Notes under the pieces: generated by a model
Databases searched by the model: none
What the model saw: only the letters and a program-made list of their open reading frames with translations
Told to the model about the DNA's origin: nothing
Origin: Haematococcus lacustris
Lineage: Eukaryota > Chlorophyta > Chlorophyceae > Chlamydomonadales > Haematococcaceae
Reading direction: 5' to 3'
NCBI GenBank assembly: GCA_030144725.1
Contig: JASKMD010000019.1
Span: 183,596-247,595, forward strand
Length of the DNA stretch: 64,000 bases
Program-made: the position numbers and the translations under genes
Shown here: positions 1-11,600 of the stretch, one piece after another
How positions within the stretch are numbered: position 1 is the stretch's first letter
How the letters are laid out: each line of letters begins with the position of its first letter

Positions 1-2140
1 CAGCCTTCCCCGGCAACGAGATGCTGTTCATGGACTTCAGGCGGCACCACACCGGGGTGTGGGAGCAGTCTGCGCCCAAGATCAGGGTGAGAGGGGTGGG
101 AGGGGGTGGGGGAGGAGGGTCAGGTCAGCAGGGCACAGGAGGGAGGTGGGGAGGCATCGTGGTAGGACCATGGCAGTCTTGGGTGGGGGTCCCCAAGGCT
201 GGTGTGGGCTGTCACGCCAGGCTGTGAGTGCAGGTCCAGGCGGGAGGCAGGGTGCCGGGCCTGTGAGGTAGGGGCGCCAGCGCTGGCAAAGGGTGGGAAG
301 TGAGGGGTTCCCTGCTGCCCCTGCAGGTGGGGTCACACCCCAATGCCGGTGACGGGGAGTGGGGCACGTCAGGGGAGGTGCCCAGCTTCCTGTACGCCAT
401 GCCCCTTGGAGGGGATCGCGTGTTCTTGGAAGAGACCTGCCTGGTGGCTAAGGTGGGCGCTGCTGCACTGGAGCTGGGTTTTATATATGCCCATAAGCTC
501 ACAAGCATAAGCTCATTATGCATTATGTATGATTCATATTCATGTACATTATGCATTATGTATGATATTGTATGATATTCACTTTTCATATGAACAGCTG
601 GCTGGCTGCCACCACATTCCTCAGCAAGCACTATCCTGGGGAGGTCACATCCGCGGTAGGAGATCGTTTGTAGCGGGGCTGGGGTGTTGTACGGGTCTGC
701 GTGCAAAGTGCTTCAGAGCACTGCTAGTGCGGCTGACGCCTAGGGGAGCTGATTGCTGGCCAGGCATTGTGCAGTTCTTGTCATTGGGTAGACAGCAAGT
801 GGGAAGCAGGCTGTGAGGCAGCGGCTGCACTAAGTAAAGTATCAGTAAAGTATCATCTTGGAAGCTGGTGGTGGAGGCACAGCTCATGTCCGACTTTACT
901 TGCGTCCTGGTGGTGCACCGCAGCCTGCGCTGCCCTTTCGCGGTATTGAAGCGGCGCTTGGAGCGGCGTATGGCTGCGCATGGCATTCGCGTCAAAAAGG
1001 TCCACGAAGAGGAGTGGAGCTACATCCCGGTCGGCGGCCCGCTGCCCAAGGGCGACCAAGCTGTCGCAGCTTTCGGTGCAGCAGCAAACCTAGTGCACCC
1101 AGCCACAGGTGCGATGTTTGCGCTGATGGCACCTGCCCCTGCGCTGATAACGTCCTGGTGCGCTAGCTTCATGAAGCGCTAGGCACTCAATTCTAGACGG
1201 GCAGCAGACCATGAAGCCAAACACTCTGCGTACACGGAGTGCGCGTGGTGCAGACGTCCTGCAACTGCTGAGTGTCTGGCGGGGTAGCCCCTGCTCGTCT
1301 GCACCACCCGCCCTCCGCCCTCCCCTCGCAGGCTTCTCCGTGTCTCGCTCCTTCCGCGAGGCTCCTCGCGTCGCTGACGAGCTAGCAGCTTGCATCCGCG
1401 CCGGACTCGGCGTGCGACAAGCGTCGGCAAGGGTGTGGTCAACGCTGTGGCCGCAAGAGAAACGCACGCAAACCGCGTTCCACGTCTTCGGCATGGAGTT
1501 GCTGGCGACGCTCGACCTCGCGTCAACAAACGCGTTCTTCGGCACATTCTTCAAGTTGCCCAGGTATGTCCTTCACCTCCGTCAATATCCGCCCCCCCTT
1601 CTCCTCTCAGCCTCCCTATCTTCTTTTGAGGTATTTGCATGCGCTGGTGCTGTTGCTGCTTGAGCTGGCAATGACGCACGCCAGAGCAATGAAGCAGCCA
1701 TAATGTAAGTGTCATTGCCATGGTAGGGGTGTGGGATTACAGGTAAGGCCACGTAGCTTTACCAGTGTCGCGATAAACCGAGCGTATACCCACCATTGTC
1801 ATCAGTGCATCCAGCTCTCACCCTCGCCTGCCTGCTGCCTCACAGCTACTACTGGCGCGGCTACATGGCCAGCCAGCTGAGCAGCGGAGAGCTCATCATC
1901 TTTGCGTTGCTCACCTTTGCTCTTGCCAACAACGACATCCGGGCCAAGCTCATGGTGCACCTGTTCAGTGACCCAGCAGGGCGCTACTTGCTGGATGCCT
2001 ACGTCAAGCGCTACCGTGACAGCCCCAGCCCCAGCCCCAGCAGCAGCCCCAGCAGCAGCCTCAGTGCACTCCCACCCCCCGCCCCCGCCCCTGCCGTTGA
2101 GGTCAAGTTACCCGCCTCACTAGAGCCTAATCAGGCCTGA
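1..2140 (+). CDS. LCYE: Lycopene epsilon-cyclase, 3' part (5' end outside window)
   Basis: Enzyme of the plastid carotenoid pathway that puts an epsilon ring on lycopene and so opens the alpha-carotene/lutein branch. Five exons are supported: 1-86, 327-452, 883-1108, 1332-1563 and 1846-2140; all junction phases agree and the frame ends in TGA at 2138-2140. Seen in order: MLFMDFRRHH, PSFLYAMPLGGDRVFLEETC, HEEEWSYIPVGGPLP, FGAAANLVHPATGFSVSRSF, FHVFGMELLATLD and FALLTFALANNDIRAKLM. The EEWSYIPVGG version of this motif is typical of epsilon- rather than beta-cyclases. The C-terminal end is a Pro/Ser-rich tail after DAYVKRYRDSP that is longer than in land plants. The N-terminal FAD/NAD-binding part is upstream of the window. 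The 883 acceptor is the least certain boundary: a pyrimidine-rich stretch at about 884-922 could contain another acceptor, but only 883 keeps phase. Confidence 0.93.
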
Positions 2141-3651
2141 GGGCAAGCTGGCACTGGGGCGCAAGCAGGTGGTTGGTGGCTGGCTGAGGGAGGGTTGACC
2201 AGGCTGGAACTGGCGGTGCTCTAATGGCAGGCCCTAGTGGAGGTGACCAGGGGGCTGGAACTGGCAAGCCGTGGTGCACGTGGGTTTACATCCAGTTGCG
2301 GGGAGAGGGGCCTAGCAGGGTTACGGAGTCGGGCCACTATTGCCCAGGCTGGTGACTCCCGCCAGTGGCTGCTACGTGCTGCTGCATGTCCTGCTCAATG
2401 GGGCCGCTAGCCTGGCGCCTCGGTGGCTGAAGCAGTGTGAGCCAACCGCTCACCATGCTGCAGAGATGGGCCGGTTGTGCTCAGTGCAGCAGCCAGCAGC
2501 AGGTGTGCATGGAGTGCGTGTGAGTGTCAGCCAGCTTTTTACCAAGCTCTTGCCGGGCAGCAGTGGCATTGCCTGCGCACGGTGCGGTTTTGAATTGCTG
2601 GGTGCGGGTCCTGCTTAGGATGCCTCGTTGGACACCACGTACGCCTGGGACTGCATGCCCGCATTGACCCAGACACATACATGGGGGACGGCATGCACAT
2701 GGATCTGCGCATTGGGACAGGGCATAGAGAGGAGAGAAACGAGGGATTGAGCTCGCTCGTTGGACTTGTGCAGTACAGACAGCGGACAGGCAGAAAGCGG
2801 CGTGCAGGAAGTCGTAGGGTGGGAGGCTACGTTGAGGGAGGGAAGGTGGTTGTGCTACCAGGAAGGTGATGTGCGTGCTTGGCAGTGACCAATTCATCGC
2901 ACGCGCATGCCATTGCCAACGCCTGGATGCCATCATTGACATTAGTAGGTATCCATAACCAACTCTCTCCTGGACTAGTGGGTTGCAAACGGAGTCCATA
3001 GACGCTACACGCAGTGACGTATGCGCCTGAAATCGCTCAAGCTGTCACCCATATCTCTGTAACTCTGCACTAACTGCGCCAAATATTTTTACATTTACGT
3101 GTATATGTAATGGACCCACTTCCGCCCAGGGCTGTGAAGATACGGGGTAAGTTACTGTACGTAAGTATGTCCGTAAGCGATACGAGGTAAGTCCGGACCA
3201 ACAGCCACCCGTATGTGTGAAGCACCCTGTGACCTGGGGCTGGGAGGGGGTGGGGAGAAGGTGGGAGGGCTATGCTGGGCCTGGGAGGAGGTGGGGGTGC
3301 GAGGGGGCAAAGTCAAGTCACGCCAATGTCATGTCCAGCAGGCCTGATTCATGAATTGCCGTAATTTCTTGTCTTCTCCAGCAGCTGCGTCGTTTGATCA
3401 AGGAGCAGAGTTACTAGTCGAAAGTCAGGAAAACCACAGCGGTCATCTCACAACATGCGTGGAACGGGGTCCCTTTTTCTGTGAGACTGGCCAGAGAGAG
3501 ACGCACATTTTCCGCGTTAGCGGCAGTAACTTGCGGCAGTAACTTGCCCGACGACGGCCCTCCAACACTGCCTGCACCAGCGAAAGGCTCGCGGAGCGAG
3601 CTTGGCAGTGCTGAAATGTGATTGTACTTCCGGCTCGATGCCAGGCGCAGT
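2141..3651. other. Intergenic stretch, no gene recognised
   Basis: Downstream flank of the cyclase gene. Six-frame reading gives only short open frames with no recognisable motif. A TGTAA (algal poly(A)-type signal) lies near 3106, probably too far from the stop at 2140 to be certain. Confidence 0.4.
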
Positions 3652-4155
3652 TCATACATGGATGCCGCTATACACCATTAAACAATCGACAGTGAGCAGT
3701 TGAGGTGTGTCCGCGATCGCTTCCGCCGGCATGGCCTCGACTCGCAAGCGTTGGTTCGCCGCTTGCCAGTAGACGCGCAGTAGTCTGCAGCTTCCAATGG
3801 GATCAACGCTACCAAGAACGGTACAGTATTGACATAGTCTTTGCATGAAGGTTACCAACCCCATGTTAGGCCAGCTGAGCTGAAGACAATCGTACGTGTG
3901 TGTCTTGGTTCGCCATTGGGCTTCCTCTGTTAGCAGCCCAACATGCGGCATGGCAGCAGCGTCAGTAGGTTTGCATCCATCCCAGGTGACTTCAGCGATG
4001 ACACGAAGGTAGGTTGCCGCAAGGAGCCAGGGAAGGGATGTAGCGGCATTCCCATGCACATCGCCCGCGGTCGCCGTGGCGCATGAGCAGAGCGCAGTGC
4101 GCAAGGCCGCAACGATGCCGGGGATTCTGTCATGTCGGGGGTGTAGCGGCTGCAT
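3652..4155 (-). CDS. Hypothetical 167-aa open frame, uncertain
   Basis: A single uninterrupted frame from ATG at 4155 to TGA at 3652-3654. I do not recognise the protein. Unlike the shadow frames nearby, its composition is mixed (Trp, Tyr, Met, Ile and Asp all present, few long Ala/Gly/Pro runs), and one segment reads RLLRVYWQAANQRLRVEAMP. Codon third positions are only moderately GC-rich. It would be divergently oriented to the kinase gene. It may be a real small gene, an exon of a larger minus-strand gene, or chance. Confidence 0.25.
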   Translation of the reverse strand: MQPLHPRHDRIPGIVAALRTALCSCATATAGDVHGNAATSLPWLLAATYLRVIAEVTWDGCKPTDAAAMPHVGLLTEEAQWRTKTHTYDCLQLSWPNMGLVTFMQRLCQYCTVLGSVDPIGSCRLLRVYWQAANQRLRVEAMPAEAIADTPQLLTVDCLMVYSGIHV

Positions 4156-4531
4156 TCAATTTTCTGGGAGTGAGCCGCACGGAAATGCACCAAATGCTTC
4201 TAAGCTTATTGTATCCTCCTTGCCACCTCGTTGCTGTAGCTACTTCGGCTCAGCCATTGAAGCGTTGACGCAGGGCCGCGCCCGCCTGACCCGTAGCTCA
4301 CCCCTTGCAACCCAATGCGCGTTCTGGTAGCTTGTAGCGGCAGCAGCCTAGCTGTCCGCGAGGCCATCTCGCAGGCTAGGTGAGTGCCACCTTTATGTTC
4401 CAGCACGAGCAGAACCCAGCGGCTCTGACAGCAAGCAGCCATTTGGGAGTGCTCTGAACCGGCTGCAGCTCCATTTCCGAACTTGTCGAAGTACAGCGGC
4501 CACTGAGCTTTAACCCGGAATGTTCAGTCAG

Positions 4532-6355
4532 CGTGGCACGGTGCAAGGTGTCTGGGCAGTCCATCGTTGTGAAGTCCTACACCGTCCACTCGTCCAGCCG
4601 GGTTGCCAGAGAGCAGGTACATCCAAGAAGTTTTGTCGAAACACTTGCTGTGGACCTGAGGTCTGGCGGCGATGCCATACATGTGTTGCAAATCTAGCTG
4701 CGCAGGTGGAGACTGAGGTTGAAGTCACCAGCGGGTTGGACGGGCAGCAGCACGCCGTACCATTGCTGTATGCTGCTGAGGATTCGCGTGGCATTCACCT
4801 GGTGATGCAGCTTGCTGATGGTGGCGATGTCCGGCAGCTGCTTCCTAGTCTTGGAGAATGCCAATTGCGGGACACCGTGGTGCGACCGCTTGCTGGAGGT
4901 GCTGGCTGTACTGCATCGACAGGTATGCGCGGCCCTGTGTGCCCTGACATGTCCGTTTCCTAAATGGTACGCAACACAACCAGTCCCCCTGCGGCGGTGC
5001 ACCACCACAGGGTGTGGCCCATCGTGACTTGAAGCCTGACAACATCTTGCACCACCAAGGTCTTGTGCAGCTAGCAGACTTTGGGCTGGCTGTGTTTTGT
5101 GGAGACTGCACTTCCTCCAGCCGTGACAGCAGCCAGGACCTGTGCAGCCTCCTCAGCAACGCCACCTCCACCTGCAGTCTGTACAGCGACGCCCAAGCCT
5201 CCAGCAGCTCCAGCCTCAGCAGAGTGCACAGCAGCACTGGCAGCCTGCAGGACGCAGACTTGCACTGCGCCCCCACTAGCGCTGACTCACACAGCATGCA
5301 AGCCGATAGCTGCAGCGAGCCAGGCCCCTGCCCCCTGGAGGTGCACACCCCTCTTGTGAGCCGGCGCAGCAGCCCGGAGCTGATGGACAGTGCGGGGGGC
5401 ACCCCGCTGTACACGGCCCCGGAGGTGCTGCTAGCCATGTTCAACAGCAGGCCCATCCATGAGGCCATCAGCCCTAAGGTCAGTCTGCTGCCCGGCCTCC
5501 TTCACCCTGTCTCACCCTCATCCTTACCCTCAACCGCACTCGACTATGATGCAAGGGATGTAAGGTCAAAGGACTGCGGCAGCGCCCCTGCTCCTTGCTG
5601 CTGTGCTAGCCCACTGCAGCGTGGGGTTAGGGGTCAGGCGTGGGGCTAACCCACTTCACTCTCACACTTGACTTCGCTTAGAATGGCTTGTGCACGACCT
5701 GGTGGCAGCCCCCAGCATGCATCCGTGTCTACCTGCATGGCCGCAGAATGACATCTGGGCGCTAGGCATCATGGTGCTCGAGGCCCTGACGGGGGAGCAC
5801 CCCTTCACCTCACAGTGCGGCCGAGGGGGCAACCTGCTGCACAGCATCGCGTACCACACCCGGCTGCCCCTGCCCGCCTCCGTCTCCCCCGCTGCCCGCA
5901 GCTTCCTAGGGAGCTGCCTGCAACGGGACCCCGCCCTGCGCCCCTCTGCCGACCAGCTCCTGACCCACGCCTGGCTGGCAGACAAACAGGAAGCCGCCCC
6001 TGCAGCCCTCACCGCCACCGCCTGTGCCCAGCCCTGCGCGGCCACGGCTGCACTGCCTGACCCTGTGGGCAGAGAGAACAGCCTGGGGAGAGGGGGAGAG
6101 GGGCAGGGCCCTTGGCCCTTGGCGCTGCCACCTTTGGCTGTGGAGCTGGGCGCTGCTGGGGCCGCGCTGCTGGGCTGCTCCCCTCCAGACTCCCCCTTAG
6201 AACAGTGGCCCCCGGTCAAGGGCTGCAGAGGCGTTGCTGCATGCTGCATGCAGGCGCCCCATGCGGCGGGGGGGCAGGGTAGCCACGCCTTCATGGCCTG
6301 GCAGGGGGCGGGCAGCAGCAGGGGAGCCGCTTCTAGCGAGTGCTGGGAGTATTGA
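4532..6355 (+). CDS. Ser/Thr protein kinase with long insert in the activation segment
   Basis: Exons: about 4532-4616, 4706-4922, 5011-5478 and 5747-6355. Landmarks in order: VVKSY with the beta-3 Lys, TEVEV with the likely alpha-C Glu, LYAAEDSRGIHLVMQLADGG (hinge), VAHRDLKPDNIL catalytic loop, LADFGLAV, then about 95 Ser/Cys-rich residues before GGTPLYTAPEV, then NDIWALGIMVLEALTGEHPF and CLQRDPALRPSADQLLTHAWL. All catalytic residues are present; the layout is CAMK-like, substrate unknown. About 110 low-complexity residues follow the kinase core. Exon 4706-4922 is 217 bases where phase requires 216: an extra T at about 4890-4891 breaks the frame in the segment reading RPLLEVLAVLH. The glycine loop and start codon are not resolved; a candidate first exon with ATG at 4315 and donor at 4380 precedes it. 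Either an assembly indel or a recently broken gene. Confidence 0.82.
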
Positions 6356-7910
6356 GGCTGACTAGGCGCCACTAGCGGCGGTAGGGTGTGGCTCGCTTTG
6401 CATCATATGAGGTCACTGACACTTGCCACCTGACACTGCTGCTTGTGGCTCAAGACTTGCACCAAGGTGGGCTGCATGGAGGCTGCGGGTGTGCCCTGTG
6501 TCCTGGGGGATGTGAGGCGGCTGCCCTAAGCATGCCTCTACGTATGCCAAGGTCAGCGTGTTTGACTTGTATTCTTGATGTTCCGCATGCATGCATGGCC
6601 ATGCGCTCGCACTTGTGCACCTTGACACCACACCCCCCACACATACCAACAGGGTGCCCTGGCGGCAGCACTAGGCAGAGCCAGCACTGCTGCTGACTGG
6701 GGCTGCTGGCGCTGGTGCTGGGCAGCTCTGGAACCGCCAGGGGCTGCTGCGACCATGGCTGGGCAGCAAACAGCTGTTGTGGCAGTGGTTAGCAGCAGCT
6801 ACTGGGCTGGCAGCACCCTCCGAGATGAGGGGGGCTCCTGCTTACCCTGTGAATGACCTTGTGCATTGTGTGACCTTGTGCAATGTGTGAGCAGGCATGT
6901 GGCACGGTTAGAGGTCTGTGGCCAGGCTCCCATACAGCAGTGCACCGCTGTGCATGTGACCCTGCTTGCACTATTCATAGGCTGGGTGAAGGCTGGTTGG
7001 AGTAAGGCGGCTGGTAGGAGTAAGCCGGCTAGCAGAAACTTGAAAGCAGCAATCTGTTGATTTTCCTATGAAGCCACCATCAGCCACAACGTTGCTTGTT
7101 TCAGACCATGTCGTCCTCTGCCCTGGCTGACGAATATCTGTTCAATTGGTGGTGTGTTGCTATGTGGTGGGCTGAGCAGGGGGCTCATTGCCCAGCGTCT
7201 GGGAGGATCCTGCCTGGTCCTGCTTGGGAGGGTGTAAAAGGGGTGTGTGTGGCAACAATGGTGCGGTACACAGTGCTACATCTGCTATGAATAGTGTGCT
7301 GTAGGGGCGTGAGGGGCCCAGCTGCGAAGACTGTGAGGTCCTGCGCTGGTTGCTGGCTGGGCCGGGGCGCGGCTGTGTCGAGTGAAGTGGGCGTACAAAG
7401 GATGGGACAGGTTGATGCTTGCGCATGTAATGCTCCGATCCGATTTCGAGCTGTGTGACGACGTTGCGTTGCTCAGCGTACGCTTCCTAGGCTAGAGCTC
7501 CTACGGCCAGGTGTGTTTCTCGAAACGTTCCTTCGGCAGGGAAGCGCTATGTGCCCCTGCGCGTACGATATGGTGAACATGGACTGCGGGATATACTTAG
7601 TAGACGATGGGCGCAGACGCGGATGATGAGGCTCCTCTCCTCCAACCCTACAAGAGCCTAAGCGCCATGCAAACTCTGTAAAAGACGGTACTACGCTTGC
7701 GGGGTAGCTTGCAACATGCCGCATGCGTGTCGTATGCATGTTATGGCAGCGGGGCATGACATCGGGAGACGCGTCTTCAAGCAAAAGGAGCCGCGCTCCC
7801 CACCTGACCTAACCCGCTGCTAATTGACGATGCAGCCCACAGTTTGGAGCAGCTGGAGACGTGCACTGACAGCCCGGTAGCGCTAGGGGCCGTCTGCGCG
7901 ATGTCAACAC
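6356..7910. other. Intergenic stretch between converging kinase and AP-4 mu genes
   Basis: Between the stop codons of two converging genes. No coding motif seen on either strand; presumably holds both 3' untranslated regions. Confidence 0.4.
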
Positions 7911-8621
7911 TCAGGTTCTAAACGTGTACGAGCTGGAGCTGGTGACGTAGCGCACCCAGCGGTACGGGTTGTAGCTCTTGTCGCGCTTCAGGATTTGCAG
8001 GTACTTCAAACTCAGCCGGCTGGCCGCGAACATGGGAATGGTGAAGCGCAGGTTCACGGGGCCGATCTGCAGCGCGAGCAGTCGCCCAACCTGACTTCGC
8101 AGCAGTGGCTAAGCATTCAGGCCGCTTAACAGCAGCCCACCGCACCACCCGACGCATGTTTAAGCCCCAAGATCACAACACTGTGGTGCTTCAAGCAAGG
8201 CCATTGCGGGTGTGGAGGAAGCTTGCTGCCGCACCCTAACGCCCAACGCCGCCCCCTACCTAACCCTCTCCATTAAACCAACCCTAACCCTAACTCTAAC
8301 CCTAACCCTGACCTGACCTGGCCTGTATTGAGAGGGAGAACACATATCTTATGGCGCAGGGGCCCTTGATTAACCCTGATTGACCCTTGGTACCTAACCT
8401 TTAAGGGCAGGGGCGAAGGCAGGGGCAGGAGTTGCGGCAGGGGTGATGGGGGCAGGAGCAGTGGGGGCAGAGCGGCATACCTCTGAGCGCAGAAAGGGTC
8501 CAAAGGGGCGTTCCAGGGTCAGCCTGGCCCTCAGCACAGCTTCACTGCCCCCCCCGGCCATGCGCTTGAACTTCCACCTGCGCCAAGGTAAGCAGCAGTA
8601 GGGCCCCTCCCAGTAGCCCAT

Positions 8622-8658
<37 letters not shown>

Positions 8659-11600
8659 GCGGGCAGCAGCAGCAAGGTTGTGCTCAGGGCACGCCAAGCC
8701 CTGCAGCCGTTCACATCCCACACAACCCATCCAACAGCAGCAGAATGCAAGGGAGTGAGAGCCCTGCGGCTGCAGGCCCTGGACATGTGTGAGGTGCAGT
8801 CAGCTCCCCTCCCCTCCCCTCCCCTCCCCTCCCCTCCCCTCCCCTCCCCTCCCCTCCCCTCCCCTCCCCTCCCCTCCCCTCCCCTCCCCTCCCCTCCCCT
8901 CCCCTCCCCTCCCCTCCCCTCCCCTCCCCTCCCCTCCCCTCCCCTCCCCTCCCTCCCTCCCCTCCCCTCCCCTCCCCTCCCCTCCCCTCCCCTCCCCTCC
9001 CCTCCCCTCCCCTCCCCTCCCCTCCCCTCCCCTCCCCTCCCCTCCCTCCCCTCCCCTCCCCTCCCCTCCCCTCCCTCCCCTCCCCTCCCCTCCCCTCCCC
9101 TCCCCTCCCCTCCCCTCCCCTCCCCTCCCCTCCCCTCCCCTCCCCTCCCCTCCCCTCCCCTCCCCTCCCCTCCCCTCCCCTCCCCTCCCCTCCCCTCCCC
9201 TCCCCTCCCCTCCCCTCCCCTCCCCTCCCCTCCCCTCCCCTCCCCTCCCCTCCCCTCCCCTCCCCTCCCCTCCCCTCCCCTCCCCTCCCCTCCCCTCCCC
9301 TCCCCTCCCCTCCCCTCCCCTCCCCTCCCCTCCCCTCCCCTCCCCTCCCCTCCCCTCCCCTCCCCTCCCCTCCCCTCCCCTCCCCTCCCCTCCCCTCCCC
9401 TCCCCTCCCCTCCCCTCCCCTCCCCTCCCCTCCCCTCCCCTCCCCTCCCCTCCCCTCCCCTCCCCTCCCCTCCCCTCCCCTCCCCTCCCCTCCCCTCCCC
9501 TCCCCTCCCCTCCCCTCCCCTCCCCTCCCCTCCCCTCCCCTCCCCTCCCCCTCCCCTCCCCTCCCCTCCCCTCCCCTCCCCTCCCCTCCCCTCCCCTCCC
9601 CTCCCCTCCCCCTCCCCTCCCCTCCCCTCCCCTCCCCCCCTCCCCTCCCCTCCCCTCCCCTCCCCTCCCCTCCCCTCCCCTCCCCTCCCCTCCCCTCCCC
9701 TCCCCTCCCCTCCCCTCCCCTCCCCTCCCCTCCCCTCCCCTCCCCTCCCCTCCCCTCCCCTCCCCTCCCCTCCCCTCCCCTCCCCTCCCCTCCCCTCCCC
9801 TCCCCTCCCCTCCCTCCCCTCCCCTCCCCTCCCCTCCCCTCCCCTCCCCTCCCCTCCCCTCCCCTCCCCTCCCCTCCCCTCCCCCTCCCCTCCCCTCCCC
9901 TCCCCTCCCCTCCCCTCCCCTCCCCTCCCCTCCCCTCCCCTCCCCTCCCCTCCCCTCCCCTCCCCTCCCCTCCCCTCCCCTCCCCTCCCCTCCCCTCCCC
10001 TCCCCTCCCCTCCCCTCCCCTCCCCTCCCCTCCCCTCCCCTCCCCTCCCCTCCCCTCCCCTCCCCTCCCCTCCCCTCCCCTCCCCTCCCCTCCCCTCCCC
10101 TCCCCTCCCCTCCCCTCCCCTCCCTGCCCAGTGCAGGTGCAGGTGTAGGTGCAGGTGCAGGTTCCCACTTGAGGAGGTGCGTCTTCTCTGAGTAGTCCCA
10201 GCTCTGGTTGGCCGCAGCCTTGGCGTCCTCACGCGAGTCCAGCTCACAGTGCACGCGCTGCACGTAGCGGGGGGTGGGCACCTCCACCTCAAGACCACTG
10301 GCCGCCTTGTCGGCCGGGATGTCACACCTGGGGGGGAGTGACAGGGTGGGAGGGGTCACTCGGCCTGCTGACTGCACTCCCCCTGGCACTGCCGGCGGAG
10401 CCAACTAATTGAAGTGCGCACGATACAAGAGGGCAAGGGGGGGTGGGGGGGGGCAGGAGGGGAAGAGATGGAAGAGGGGGAGGGGGGGGTGGCTGCTGTA
10501 TTGCCGCTGTGCTAACTGTGCCGCTGTGCTAACGCCGCTGTTCCTGACCCCCTCCTCACCCCCATTCCACCCCCCTCCCCTCCCCTCCCCTCCCCTCCCC
10601 CTCTTTCTACCAGCCCCCTCATCTTGTCAATGCTGCCGCCTGTCCTCCCTCCCTCACCTCCTACCCCTCCCTCCCTCACCCTCCTACCCCTACCCCTGCC
10701 TCCTACCCCTCCTTCTCCCATTCCCTCTGCCTCCCCCTGCCCTCCCCTCCCCCCGCCTGCCCCTAGGTGCCCACCACAGCCTGAGGGTGAGCAGAGCCTT
10801 GGTGCTGCTGCCGGGGTCAGCCTCAGTCACGGCCTGTGGACAGCGCTTGGGCAGGGAAGGTCAGAGGCGGCAGGGCAGGGCAGGGCAGGAAGCCTCCCTG
10901 CCTCTACACCCCCTGCCCCTGACCCCTTTCCCTCTTCCTCCACCCCTCTCAGCCCCCCCTCCCTCCTTACTCTCCTCCCATGCGCCCTCTTCCGCTGCCC
11001 CCTCCAGGTCAGGTCAGGTCAGGTCAGGTCAGGTCAGGTCAGGTCAGGTCAGGTCAGGTCAGGTCAGGTCAGGTCAGGTCAGGTCAGGTCAGGTCAGGTC
11101 AGGTCAGGTCAGGTCAGGTCAGGTCAGGTCAGGTCAGGTCAGGTCAGGTCAGGTCAGGTCAGGTCAGGTCAGGTCAGGTCAGGTCAGGTCAGGTCAGGTC
11201 AGGTCAGGTCAGGTCAGGTCAGGTCAGGTCAGGTCAGGTCAGGTCAGGTCAGGTCAGGTCAGGTCAGGTCAGGTCAGGTCAGGTCAGGTCAGGTCAGGTC
11301 AGGTCAGGTCAGGTCAGGTCAGGTCCCTTGCCCCCTCCCTCCTCCCCCTCCTCTCCTCCCTCCTCCCCCTCCTCTCCTCCCCCCCCCACCTGCAGCCTGA
11401 AAGGCGGCTTCAGGCCCTGGCTGCTGCGGTAGTTGAGCAGCGCAAACTCGCCCTCAGGCGGCACCAGACTCACGCTGTGGTCAAGGTCGAACGACTCAAG
11501 GTTGGCCACCTGGGCCGCCAGCAGGGGGGGGCAGGCAGGGGGCTGGCAGCTAAGCAGGGGGGTTTTATGAAGGACCACATAGGGCGGCAGCTGGCGGGGT

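Noticed and set aside
8394..10404. Long open frames of GEGRGG or LPSPPL repeats on both strands
   Set aside because: Direct translation of the CCCCT satellite in an AP-4 mu intron; the flanking exons splice around it in phase.
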